Shown in pieces: positions 1 through 8,145 of a stretch of 64,000 nt of DNA. Origin of the DNA: Streptomyces sp. NBC_01294 (GTDB lineage Bacteria; Actinomycetota; Actinomycetes; Streptomycetales; Streptomycetaceae); the NCBI RefSeq assembly GCF_035917235.1, contig NZ_CP108423.1:1922001-1986000 (forward strand), given 5' to 3'. The position numbers and the translations under genes were made by a program. Each line of letters opens with the position of its first letter. Positions within the stretch are counted from its first letter, which is position 1. Under the pieces are notes generated by a model. It worked only from the letters and a program-made list of their open reading frames with translations. It was not told the DNA's origin and did not search any database.

Positions 1-312
1 GACGTCCTCGCATGCCGGGCGGGGGCCGCCCGCTGCTTGTCCGAGCTCGGCCGCACCCCTGAGGCGCTGCACGAGTTCGAAGCGCTGCTGCCGGTACAGC
101 AGCATGTGTTCGGGCCCATGGACCGGACGGTCTTCGACACCCGGTACGAGATCGCCGCGCTGATGGCCCGCGGCGGACAGGTCCAGTCGGCGCGAGATCA
201 GCTGACCGGCCTGCTTGCCGACCAGCAGCGCGTCCTACCGGCGGGCGACGAACGGCACACCCGGGCCGAGGGGCTCCTTGTACGTCTCGACCAGTTCCTC
301 AGGTCCGCGTGA
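1..312 (+). CDS. C-terminal end of a tetratricopeptide-repeat protein (partial)
   Basis: The frame is open from base 1, so the gene begins left of the window and only about 103 residues are visible. The sequence has the helical spacing of TPR units (a segment around AALMARGGQVQSARDQLTGL followed by a similar helix pair). In Streptomyces such tails usually belong to regulators or NB-ARC-type NTPases with TPR arrays, but the catalytic part is not visible, so no function is assigned. It ends about 150 bp before the DISARM locus and is probably a separate unit. Confidence 0.6.
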   Translation, partial: DVLACRAGAARCLSELGRTPEALHEFEALLPVQQHVFGPMDRTVFDTRYEIAALMARGGQVQSARDQLTGLLADQQRVLPAGDERHTRAEGLLVRLDQFLRSA

Positions 313-331
313 CACCCAGAGAGCTGATCAC

Positions 332-346
332 GTGAACTATGTTCAC
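332..346. promoter_or_regulatory. Perfect inverted repeat upstream of drmD, probable operator
   Basis: GTGAAC-TAT-GTTCAC is a perfect 6-bp inverted repeat about 117 bp before the drmD start. A TAGTCT box resembling a -10 lies at 363-368. The left half (GTGAACT) recurs before the fourth gene of the locus (10785) and before drmA (12433). It may be the binding site of a regulator not encoded in the visible cluster. Confidence 0.5.
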
Positions 347-462
347 AGCACTATCGCTCTGTTAGTCTGCTCTTACGGAAGGCCCGCATTCGGGGTTCCG
401 AATTGCGTAGGCTCATGCCGTATGCAATGGGCGCATACGAGCCATGGAGAGAAGGCGGCAGC

Positions 463-3400
463 ATGACGCAGACGACCCGGCAGGGTCAGGGGACACGTCC
501 CTCGGACCAGCTCCCCGAAGAGGGCGAGCTGGTCGAGGTGCGCGGTCAGAGCTGGGTCGTGGCGCGGGTCGAGGCGGCACCGCCCACGAGTGGCCGGGCA
601 GCCACGCTGGTCCACCTGCAGTCGGTCGCCGATGGTCGCTTCGGCGACACCCTCTCCGTCATATGGGAGGTCGAGCCGGGGCGCAGGGTCCTGGACCGCG
701 GTTCGCTGCCCGATGCCTCCTCCGGCCAGTTCGACCCGCCCTCCCGCCTGGCCGCGTTCCTCGACGCCGTCCGTTGGTCGGCCGTGGCCTCCGCCGACGT
801 CAAGACCCTCCAGGCGCCCTTCCGGTCCGGCGTGGCCGTCGAGCCGTACCAGCTCGAACCGGTCTCCCGAGCTGTCGGCGCACCCCGCGTCAACCTCCTG
901 CTCGCCGACGACGTGGGCCTCGGCAAGACCATCGAGGCCGGCCTGGTCGTCCAGGAACTGCTGCTACGCGGCCGGGCCCACCGGGTCATGGTCATCTGCC
1001 CGGCCGGCCTGACCCTCAAGTGGCGCGACGAACTGCACGACAAATTCGGCCTCGACTTCACCATCGTCGACTCCGAGCACTGCGCCCGGCTGCGCCGTAC
1101 CCACGGCACGGCGGCCAATCCCTTCCGCGTCCACCCGCTGACCATCGTCTCCCTGCCCTGGCTGCGCGGCGCGAAGGCACAGCGCCTGCTGGACGAGGTG
1201 GTCCCCACCCACGAAGAGAACACCGAGGACGGGGCCCGCCTGCGCCGCTTCTTCGATCTTCTGGTGCTCGACGAGGCCCATCACGTGGCACCCGCCGCCC
1301 CCAAGCAGGTGTACGCCGTCGATTCCCAGCAGACCAAGCTGATCCGGCGCCTGGTTCCGCACTTCGAGCACCGCCTCTTCCTCTCCGCCACCCCGCACAA
1401 CGGCTACCCGGAGTCGTACACCGCCCTGCTCGAACTCATCGACAATCAGAAGTTCGCCCGCGGAGTCGACCCCGACAAGCAGTCCCGTGACGAGACGGTC
1501 GTGCGCCGGCTGAAGGCCAACGTCACCAACCCCGACGGCACCCCCCGCTTCCGCACCCGGCAGACCCGCGAACTCCCCGTCGAGTACACGGACGTCGAGC
1601 GCGAGGTCCACGGCCTGCTCGGCAGCTTCGCAGACCTGCGCAGGCAGCGCATGGCTCCGAAGGCCCGCGGCGGTCGGCGCGCCGCCGACCTCGTCACACT
1701 GCTCCTGAAGAAGCGCCTCTTCTCCTCCCCCGCCGCCTTCCTGCACACCGTCAAGGTCTACCTCTCGCACCTGGACGACACCCAGGGCCGCCCGCGTTCG
1801 GCCGCGGCCGAAGTCCCGGACTGGCTGGAGGACTTCCCGGACCTGGCCGCCGAACTCGACGACCTGGGACTCGCCGACGCCGAGGATGACGCCCTCACCC
1901 GCTCCACCAGCCTGACCCCGCAGGAGGACGGCGAAGAGCTGACCCTGCTCCGGCAGATGGAACGCTGGGCGCTGACCCACGAGGCCGCCGCCGACTCCAA
2001 GGCCGATGCGCTGATCAACGCGCTCAAGGCCATCTGCCGTCCCGACCGGCACTGGACCAATGAGCGGGTGGTGGTCTTCACCGAGTACCGCGACACCCAG
2101 AAGTGGCTGCTCCACCTGCTCCGGCAGCACGAACTCACCGACGGCGGCCGGATCGCGGTCCTGCACGGCGGGCTGAGCACCGAGGACCGCGAGGAGATCC
2201 GTCTCGGCTTCCAGGCCGACCCGGCCACCGAAGAGGGCACGGTCCGCATCCTGCTGGCGACCGACGCCGCCAGCGAGGGCATCGACCTTCAGAACCACTG
2301 CCACCGGCTGTTCAACTACGACATCCCGTTCAACCCCAACAAGCTCGAACAGCGCATCGGCCGCATCGATCGATGGGGCCAGCGCCACGACCCGGAGATC
2401 ACCCACTTCATCGGCTCTGGATGGGAACAGGCCAAGGCCGGCTCCTACGAAGCCGACCTCGAATTCCTCTCCCGTGTCGCCCGCAAGGTCGCCAAGATGG
2501 AAGAGGACCTCGGATCCGTCAACGCGGTCATCGCCGACGCCGTGCAGCGCCGGATGACGGGTGACCAGACCCCCGTCGACATCGAAGGCGCCAAGCCGAA
2601 GCAGATCGCCGGTCGCCGCACCGGCGGCACCATCGCCGCCGAGCAGAACGTCACCGCGCAGGCCAAGCGCCTCGCCGACCAGTACCAGGAGACGGTCGAC
2701 GCCCTCGGCCTGACGCCGTCGAACATCAAGCGGGTGGTGGACACCGCCCTCGCGCTCGACCACCAGCAGCCCCTGGCCCCGCACCACAGCGAGGACTTCG
2801 AGGGCGGCCTGTACGAGGTTCCGCCACTGTCCGGCACCTGGGAGCGGGCAACCCGGGGCCTGGCCCACAAGCTGCGCCCCGCCGAGCAGCGCCCGGTCAC
2901 CTTCGACCCGCAGATCGCCTCGCTCGGCCGCGACGACGTCGTCCTCGCCCACCTCAAGCACCCGCTGGTCGCCCTGTCCACCCGGCTGCTCACAGCCGCC
3001 GTGTGGAACGCCGACAGCGTCGGACTGCACCGCGTCACGGCCGTCGTCAGCGACGACCCCGCCCTCCAGACCACCCTCGTCTCCGCTTATGCCCGTTACG
3101 TGCTGGTGGCGGCAGACGGCACCCGCCTGCACGAGGAAATCCTGTATGCGGGCGGATGGTTCGGTGACACGGGCCGGTTCCGCCGTTGGGACTCCGTCCG
3201 TACCCAGGGCGCCACCTTGGCCCGGGCGCTCACCGACGGCACCAAGGCCGCGCCCGCCCTGCACCAGGAGCTCACGGACGCCTGGACCCGGCTCAACGGC
3301 CCCCTGTACGAATCGCTCGCCGCCCGCGCCCGCGAACTGCGCGCCAGCCTGGGGAAGCGGCTCGACGATCGCAAGGCTGAGGAAGAACGCCGGATCCAGG

Positions 3401-3681
3401 GCACCCTCGACCGCTTCGAGGCCACCCTGCGCGCCAAGCTCAAGGAGGAGGGCGAGGAAGCCAACGAGCAGATCGCCCTCTTCGGCACTCGCGAGGTGAC
3501 CACCGCAGAACAGCGCCAGTACCGCGAGGACCGCGAACGCTGGCAGACCCGCCTCGACGACCTCGGCACCGAACGGGAACGCGAGCTGGCGGCCATCGCC
3601 GCCCGCTACGACGAACCGCGCTCCCACCTCTTCCCCGTCGCCGTCGTCTTCGTGATCCCCGCAAAGGAAGCCCGCCGATGA
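463..3681 (+). CDS. drmD: DrmD, SNF2-type helicase of class 1 DISARM
   Basis: This 1,072-residue protein is a superfamily-2 helicase of the SNF2/RapA type. Visible motifs are Walker A GLGKT (residues 152-156), DEAH (270-273), LSATPHNG (about 307), ATDAASEGIDL (about 600) and QRIGRIDRWGQ (from 630), followed by a charged coiled-coil tail. In class 1 DISARM, DrmD is the class-defining helicase and acts with the DrmAB core and the DrmMI methylase against unmethylated invading DNA. ATG 463 is preferred over the in-frame codon at 403 because it has a GAGAAGG ribosome site. The stop overlaps the drmMI start by 4 bp (ATGA), so the two are translationally coupled. A QIALF peptide at residues 1003-1007 resembles a sliding-clamp binding motif; this is only a resemblance. 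Confidence 0.92.
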   Translation: MTQTTRQGQGTRPSDQLPEEGELVEVRGQSWVVARVEAAPPTSGRAATLVHLQSVADGRFGDTLSVIWEVEPGRRVLDRGSLPDASSGQFDPPSRLAAFLDAVRWSAVASADVKTLQAPFRSGVAVEPYQLEPVSRAVGAPRVNLLLADDVGLGKTIEAGLVVQELLLRGRAHRVMVICPAGLTLKWRDELHDKFGLDFTIVDSEHCARLRRTHGTAANPFRVHPLTIVSLPWLRGAKAQRLLDEVVPTHEENTEDGARLRRFFDLLVLDEAHHVAPAAPKQVYAVDSQQTKLIRRLVPHFEHRLFLSATPHNGYPESYTALLELIDNQKFARGVDPDKQSRDETVVRRLKANVTNPDGTPRFRTRQTRELPVEYTDVEREVHGLLGSFADLRRQRMAPKARGGRRAADLVTLLLKKRLFSSPAAFLHTVKVYLSHLDDTQGRPRSAAAEVPDWLEDFPDLAAELDDLGLADAEDDALTRSTSLTPQEDGEELTLLRQMERWALTHEAAADSKADALINALKAICRPDRHWTNERVVVFTEYRDTQKWLLHLLRQHELTDGGRIAVLHGGLSTEDREEIRLGFQADPATEEGTVRILLATDAASEGIDLQNHCHRLFNYDIPFNPNKLEQRIGRIDRWGQRHDPEITHFIGSGWEQAKAGSYEADLEFLSRVARKVAKMEEDLGSVNAVIADAVQRRMTGDQTPVDIEGAKPKQIAGRRTGGTIAAEQNVTAQAKRLADQYQETVDALGLTPSNIKRVVDTALALDHQQPLAPHHSEDFEGGLYEVPPLSGTWERATRGLAHKLRPAEQRPVTFDPQIASLGRDDVVLAHLKHPLVALSTRLLTAAVWNADSVGLHRVTAVVSDDPALQTTLVSAYARYVLVAADGTRLHEEILYAGGWFGDTGRFRRWDSVRTQGATLARALTDGTKAAPALHQELTDAWTRLNGPLYESLAARARELRASLGKRLDDRKAEEERRIQGTLDRFEATLRAKLKEEGEEANEQIALFGTREVTTAEQRQYREDRERWQTRLDDLGTERERELAAIAARYDEPRSHLFPVAVVFVIPAKEARR

Positions 3682-6600
3682 GCCGCCCCGACGCATCCCG
3701 AGGCCTCGCCGCCGCCAAGGCCAAGGCGCTCGACGGCCGCGCCCAGCACCAGGAGTGGCTCGACCTCACCGAGGTCTCGGGCCCGTTCCTGACCCTGCCG
3801 GTCCTCCTCCAGACCTGGCCGCAGCTCGACGCCCTCGACAAGGACCTGAGGGCCCGGCTGCGTGCCCATCACGCCGACTGGCAGACCGACACCACGGCGG
3901 GCCGGGACGAGTGGGTGGCGTACGTCCTGCGCTCGCTGCTGGAGTGGGGCGACGCCCTCGCGCTGCGCCAGGGCGAAGCCGAGGACATTCCGGACCTGGT
4001 CCTGGACCGCTTCACCCTCGACGTCCCCGAACACGGCGCCCGCCTGCGTGCGGACTTCGCCCTAGTCGAGCCGGGCGCGGACCTCGTCTCGGAGCCCGAC
4101 GCGGAAGCGGCAGCCAAGCAGGTACGCGTCCTCGGCATGACGGTGCCCAGCGGCACGGCTCCCACGGCCCGGCCTGCGTGGGGAGACGACTGGTCGGCAA
4201 GCCCGGCCGATCGCCTGGCCCGCCTGCTGCGCCACCACAACGTCCCACTCGGCCTCCTCACCGACGGCCGCTGGTGGTGCCTCGTATGGGCGCCGGTCGG
4301 CGGCGTGACGACGACAGCGGTCTTCGACGCCATCGGCTGGAACGAGGCCGCGGAACGCAACGTCGTCCGCGCCTTCCTCTCCCTGCTCCGCCGCCGCCGC
4401 TTCTTCGAGTACGCGGAATCGGAGACCCTGGTAGGCCTGCTGAAGAAGAGCCTGGACGCGGGCGACGAGGTCACGGACGCGCTCGGCGTCCAGGTCCGCC
4501 AGGCGGTGGAACTTCTGGTCGACGCCATCGGCCGGGCGGACGTACGGGCGATGGAGAAGGGCGCGCCCGGCCTGCGGGCGAGCGGGGTCGGCGCGGACGA
4601 GGTCTACCGCGGCGCGGTCGCGGTGATGATGCGCGTGGTCTTCCTCCTCTTCGCCGAGGAACGCGGTCTGCTCCCGGCGGACCGTGAGGTGTACGCGAAG
4701 TCGTACTCGGCCCGTTTCCTGCGCACGGAACTGAAGGCCCGGGCGGACGCGGAGGGCGCAGCCTCGCTGGAGCACACCACGGCGGCCTGGCATCGGCTCA
4801 TCGCCCTGTTCCACGCGGTGCACGGCGGTGTGGACCACCCGGACCTGAAGCTTCCGGCATACGACGGCTCGATCTTCGCCCCGGATACCTACGCCTGGCT
4901 GGAGCAGACCACCCCGCTCCTGCCGATCGACGACCGCACGGTCCTGCACATGCTCCAGTCCGTGCAGGAGGTGAGCGTCGGCTCGGGCAGGCAGCGCGAG
5001 AGGCGCACGCTGAGCTTCCGCGCCCTGGACGTCGAGCAGATCGGCTACGTGTACGAGGGCCTGCTCTCGTACGACGGCGAGCGCGCCACCGAGACGATGG
5101 TCGGCCTGATAGGGCCGGCGGGCATGGAGCACGAGGTCCCGCTGCGGGAGCTGGAGTCGCTGGCGGCGACCTCGAACGGCAACGTGAAAGCCCTCGCGAA
5201 GAAGATCCACGACAAGTGGAAGGACCCGAAGCCGCCGGCGAGCGCGGCGAAGCTGGAGAAGCTCCTCGCCCCGGCGAAGCCGGAGGAGGTGGCGGAGTCG
5301 AAGCGTCGCCTCCAGGCGGCCTCCCGGGACGCCGAGCTAACGGAACGCCTACTGCCGTTCGTGAACCTGCTGCGGCTCGACCTGCGCGGTCTGCCGGTGG
5401 TGATCCCGGCCGGTGCGCTGTTCGTGACGGAGTCCTCCCTCCGCAAGAACACCGGCACGCACTACACGCCGAGGTCGCTGGCGGAGGAGGTCGTCCGGCA
5501 CGCGCTGGAGCCTCTGGTGTACGAGCCGGGCCCGCTCCAGACGGCGGACGAGGCGGCCTGGATTCCGAAGTCGGCGAAGCAGATCCTGGCCCTCAAGGTG
5601 GCGGACATCGCGATGGGCTCGGCGGCGTTCCTGGTGGCGGCGTGCCGCTACCTGGGCGACCGGCTGATCGAAGCGTGGGCCCGGGAGGACCGGGAGGACG
5701 CGGTCACATTCCGGGCCGGCCGCGCCGTGGACACGGTGACGGCGGCAGACACGGAGTCCGACCCGCTGGTCATAGGGGCACGCCGCCAGATCATCGAGCA
5801 CTGCTTGTATGGGGTGGACATCAACCCCATGGCGGTCGAGATGGCGAAGCTGTCTCTGTGGCTAGTCTCGATGGACCCGGACCGCCCGTTCACCTTCCTG
5901 GACGACAGGTTGGTGGCCGGCGACTCGCTGCTGGGCATTACGTCACTGGATCAGTTGGAGGTCATGGACCTCGATGCGGCACGGGGGCGACGGCGGCATC
6001 GACGTGGCGTTGTTGACTTCACAAGCGGTGTCAGAGAGCTGACAGACCAGCTCTCGGGACAGCGTATGCGGATTGCCACATTGCCGGGTGACGCAGAAGG
6101 CGTGGCGCAGAAGCGGGCGATCCTGGCCGAGGTCAGCGAGAGAGCAGGACAGATTGCCCTTCTCTCAGACCTCACAGTTGGTGCTGCTCTCGCTACTCAT
6201 GGCTCCGGCCCCCTTCCAGCGCGGGAAGCGTTGCAGAAGGAGATGGCCCGCCAAGGGTGGTCGTTGAGGCGGTCAGAGGCGCCGATGGCAGCTGCGGGAC
6301 TCGGCTACGTGATCACAAGCGGTGTGGAGGAGGCAACAGTCGAGGCCCAGACCCTTTCAGACGAATGGCTGGCGACGGACCTCCCCGAAAAGGCCGCCAC
6401 CCGCAGACCGTTGCATTGGCCCATCATCTTCCCTGAGGTGTTCAAGGACGGAGGCTTTGACGCGATCATCGGAAACCCTCCGTTCCTCGGCGGCCCGAAG
6501 GTCACTCCGTCCACTGGACTGGCCTATAGAAAGCACCTTGCCACGATTGTGTCGAAGGGCGTAAGCAAGACGAACACGGATCTTGTTGCCTTTTTCCTCA

Positions 6601-8009
6601 TGCGCTGCAGCACCCTGGTTAAGCAGCCACAGGGCACGGTAAACGTAATCGCGACAAATAGTCTCGCACAGGGGGATACCCGCGCTGTCGGACTTGACCA
6701 GCTGACAGCCTCTGGGTGGGTTATCAATCGCGCCGTAAAAAGCCGCCCCTGGCCTGCCCGGAGTGCCGCTCTTGAATTCTGCGCCGTATGGATGAGCCGC
6801 ACTCAAGGGAAAAGCTCCGTACTCGACGGCCATTCCGTTACGGGCATCACATCATCCTTGTCAGCAGCCTCTCGAGTCTCGGCAGATGTAACACCATTGG
6901 CAATGAATCAAGGTATCTCGTTCATTGGGCATCATGTGAACGGCTCGGGATTCCTACTGACCCCGGACGCAGCCCACGAATTGATCTCAAAGGATTCAGG
7001 TAACGCCGAAATCCTCAAGCCTTACTTGATCGGACAAGACCTCAATCAGATTCCGGGCGGAAAGGCCAGTCGATGGATCATTAATTTTCGCGACTTGGAT
7101 CTACCTGAAGCCGAAAACTTCCCCGATTGTTTGCGCATCATCGAACGCCTAGTGAAGCCGGAGCGCGAGCAGCGCAATAGGGCATCGCACGCACGTAGAT
7201 GGTGGCGCTTCGCGGACTATCGAGAGGGAATGGAACGAGCCCTGTCACCGCTTGAACGGTGTGTGGTTATCACACTCGTGAGTAAATCGGTAATGCCGGC
7301 TCTCGTTCCGACTGGGCAGACTTTCTCGCACGCCTTGGCTGTATTCGCAAATGATGATCTCGCCCTCCTGGCTCTACTGAGTGGTGCCCCCCACTACTGG
7401 TGGGCCCTCGACCGTGCCTCCACCATGAAGGGCGACCTCCGCTACACGCCCACGGACGTCTTCGAGACCCTCGTACGCCCGCCGCTCACCGACCGACTCC
7501 GCTCCGCCGGCACTCACCTCGACGAGTTCCGCCGTGAACTCATGCTGCGCCGCAACATCGGCCTGACCGCCACCTACAACCTCGTCCACGACGAGACCTG
7601 CCAAGACGCCGACATCGCCGAACTCCGCCGTATCCACGAGGAGATCGACAAGGCCACCGTCGAGGCGTACGGCTGGCACGACCTTCTGGACGAGACCGGC
7701 GCGATGCCACCCGCCGACCCGACTCACGTGACGGTCCCGCTCGACCACGGGTTCCACGAGACCGACCAGGGCCCGCGCTATACCATCGGCCTCCTCGCCA
7801 GAACCGAGATCATCGACCGGCTGCGCCAGCTCAACCACCAGGCTTACGCCGACGAGGTGTTCCTCGGGCTCCACAAGAAGCCCAAGACACACCCCGACAT
7901 GCCCCCGGCCTCCGAAGAGGCCCGCCGCAAGAAGGCCGAGGGAAAGCAGACCACCACCGTCGACTTCGACGATGACGCGCTCTTCCCCCGCGGGGACACC
8001 ATCTTCTGA
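3678..8009 (+). CDS. drmMI: DrmMI, N6-adenine DNA methyltransferase of class 1 DISARM
   Basis: The 1,443-residue protein has the layout of large Eco57I/PglX-like adenine methylases: a long N-terminal region, the SAM-binding motif I AMGSAAFL (about residues 645-652) and the catalytic NPPF (933-936) with GNPPFLGGPK around it, then a specificity-type C-terminal half. In DISARM this enzyme marks host DNA so that the helicase/nuclease core spares it. The middle part (about 6,000-7,350) is less GC-rich than its neighbours, including TTG and ATA codons, as is common for variable target-recognition segments. The protein ends in ALFPRGDTIF, nearly the same as the end of the 536-residue protein three genes on. 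It is coupled to drmD by a 4-bp overlap and followed by a strong hairpin. Confidence 0.9.
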   Translation: MSRPDASRGLAAAKAKALDGRAQHQEWLDLTEVSGPFLTLPVLLQTWPQLDALDKDLRARLRAHHADWQTDTTAGRDEWVAYVLRSLLEWGDALALRQGEAEDIPDLVLDRFTLDVPEHGARLRADFALVEPGADLVSEPDAEAAAKQVRVLGMTVPSGTAPTARPAWGDDWSASPADRLARLLRHHNVPLGLLTDGRWWCLVWAPVGGVTTTAVFDAIGWNEAAERNVVRAFLSLLRRRRFFEYAESETLVGLLKKSLDAGDEVTDALGVQVRQAVELLVDAIGRADVRAMEKGAPGLRASGVGADEVYRGAVAVMMRVVFLLFAEERGLLPADREVYAKSYSARFLRTELKARADAEGAASLEHTTAAWHRLIALFHAVHGGVDHPDLKLPAYDGSIFAPDTYAWLEQTTPLLPIDDRTVLHMLQSVQEVSVGSGRQRERRTLSFRALDVEQIGYVYEGLLSYDGERATETMVGLIGPAGMEHEVPLRELESLAATSNGNVKALAKKIHDKWKDPKPPASAAKLEKLLAPAKPEEVAESKRRLQAASRDAELTERLLPFVNLLRLDLRGLPVVIPAGALFVTESSLRKNTGTHYTPRSLAEEVVRHALEPLVYEPGPLQTADEAAWIPKSAKQILALKVADIAMGSAAFLVAACRYLGDRLIEAWAREDREDAVTFRAGRAVDTVTAADTESDPLVIGARRQIIEHCLYGVDINPMAVEMAKLSLWLVSMDPDRPFTFLDDRLVAGDSLLGITSLDQLEVMDLDAARGRRRHRRGVVDFTSGVRELTDQLSGQRMRIATLPGDAEGVAQKRAILAEVSERAGQIALLSDLTVGAALATHGSGPLPAREALQKEMARQGWSLRRSEAPMAAAGLGYVITSGVEEATVEAQTLSDEWLATDLPEKAATRRPLHWPIIFPEVFKDGGFDAIIGNPPFLGGPKVTPSTGLAYRKHLATIVSKGVSKTNTDLVAFFLMRCSTLVKQPQGTVNVIATNSLAQGDTRAVGLDQLTASGWVINRAVKSRPWPARSAALEFCAVWMSRTQGKSSVLDGHSVTGITSSLSAASRVSADVTPLAMNQGISFIGHHVNGSGFLLTPDAAHELISKDSGNAEILKPYLIGQDLNQIPGGKASRWIINFRDLDLPEAENFPDCLRIIERLVKPEREQRNRASHARRWWRFADYREGMERALSPLERCVVITLVSKSVMPALVPTGQTFSHALAVFANDDLALLALLSGAPHYWWALDRASTMKGDLRYTPTDVFETLVRPPLTDRLRSAGTHLDEFRRELMLRRNIGLTATYNLVHDETCQDADIAELRRIHEEIDKATVEAYGWHDLLDETGAMPPADPTHVTVPLDHGFHETDQGPRYTIGLLARTEIIDRLRQLNHQAYADEVFLGLHKKPKTHPDMPPASEEARRKKAEGKQTTTVDFDDDALFPRGDTIF

Positions 8010-8065
8010 GTCGCCTGCGTGGGGCCCGGCCAGCCGGGTCCCACCCCCGCTCCAACCACCCTTGC

Positions 8066-8099
8066 CAGCGCCGCCGATGGAACGCCATCGGCGGCGCTG
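8066..8099 (+). terminator. Long perfect hairpin after drmMI
   Basis: A 15-bp perfect inverted repeat (CAGCGCCGCCGATGG and its complement) with a 4-base loop lies 56 bp after the drmMI stop. There is no T-tract, as usual in Streptomyces. It probably ends or attenuates the drmD-drmMI transcript, which fits separate promoters for the later genes. Confidence 0.7.
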
Positions 8100-8145
8100 A
8101 CAGGGCTACGCGCACCCACCGACCCCACCCTCACCGCGAGGCCCC

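Noticed and set aside
964..3696. Very long minus-strand open frame opposite drmD
   Set aside because: High-GC shadow frame: no motifs, and the plus strand carries a full helicase motif set.
3678..8009. DrmMI considered as BREX PglX
   Set aside because: No pglZ, brxC or brxL neighbour is present, while drmA, drmB, drmC and drmD are.
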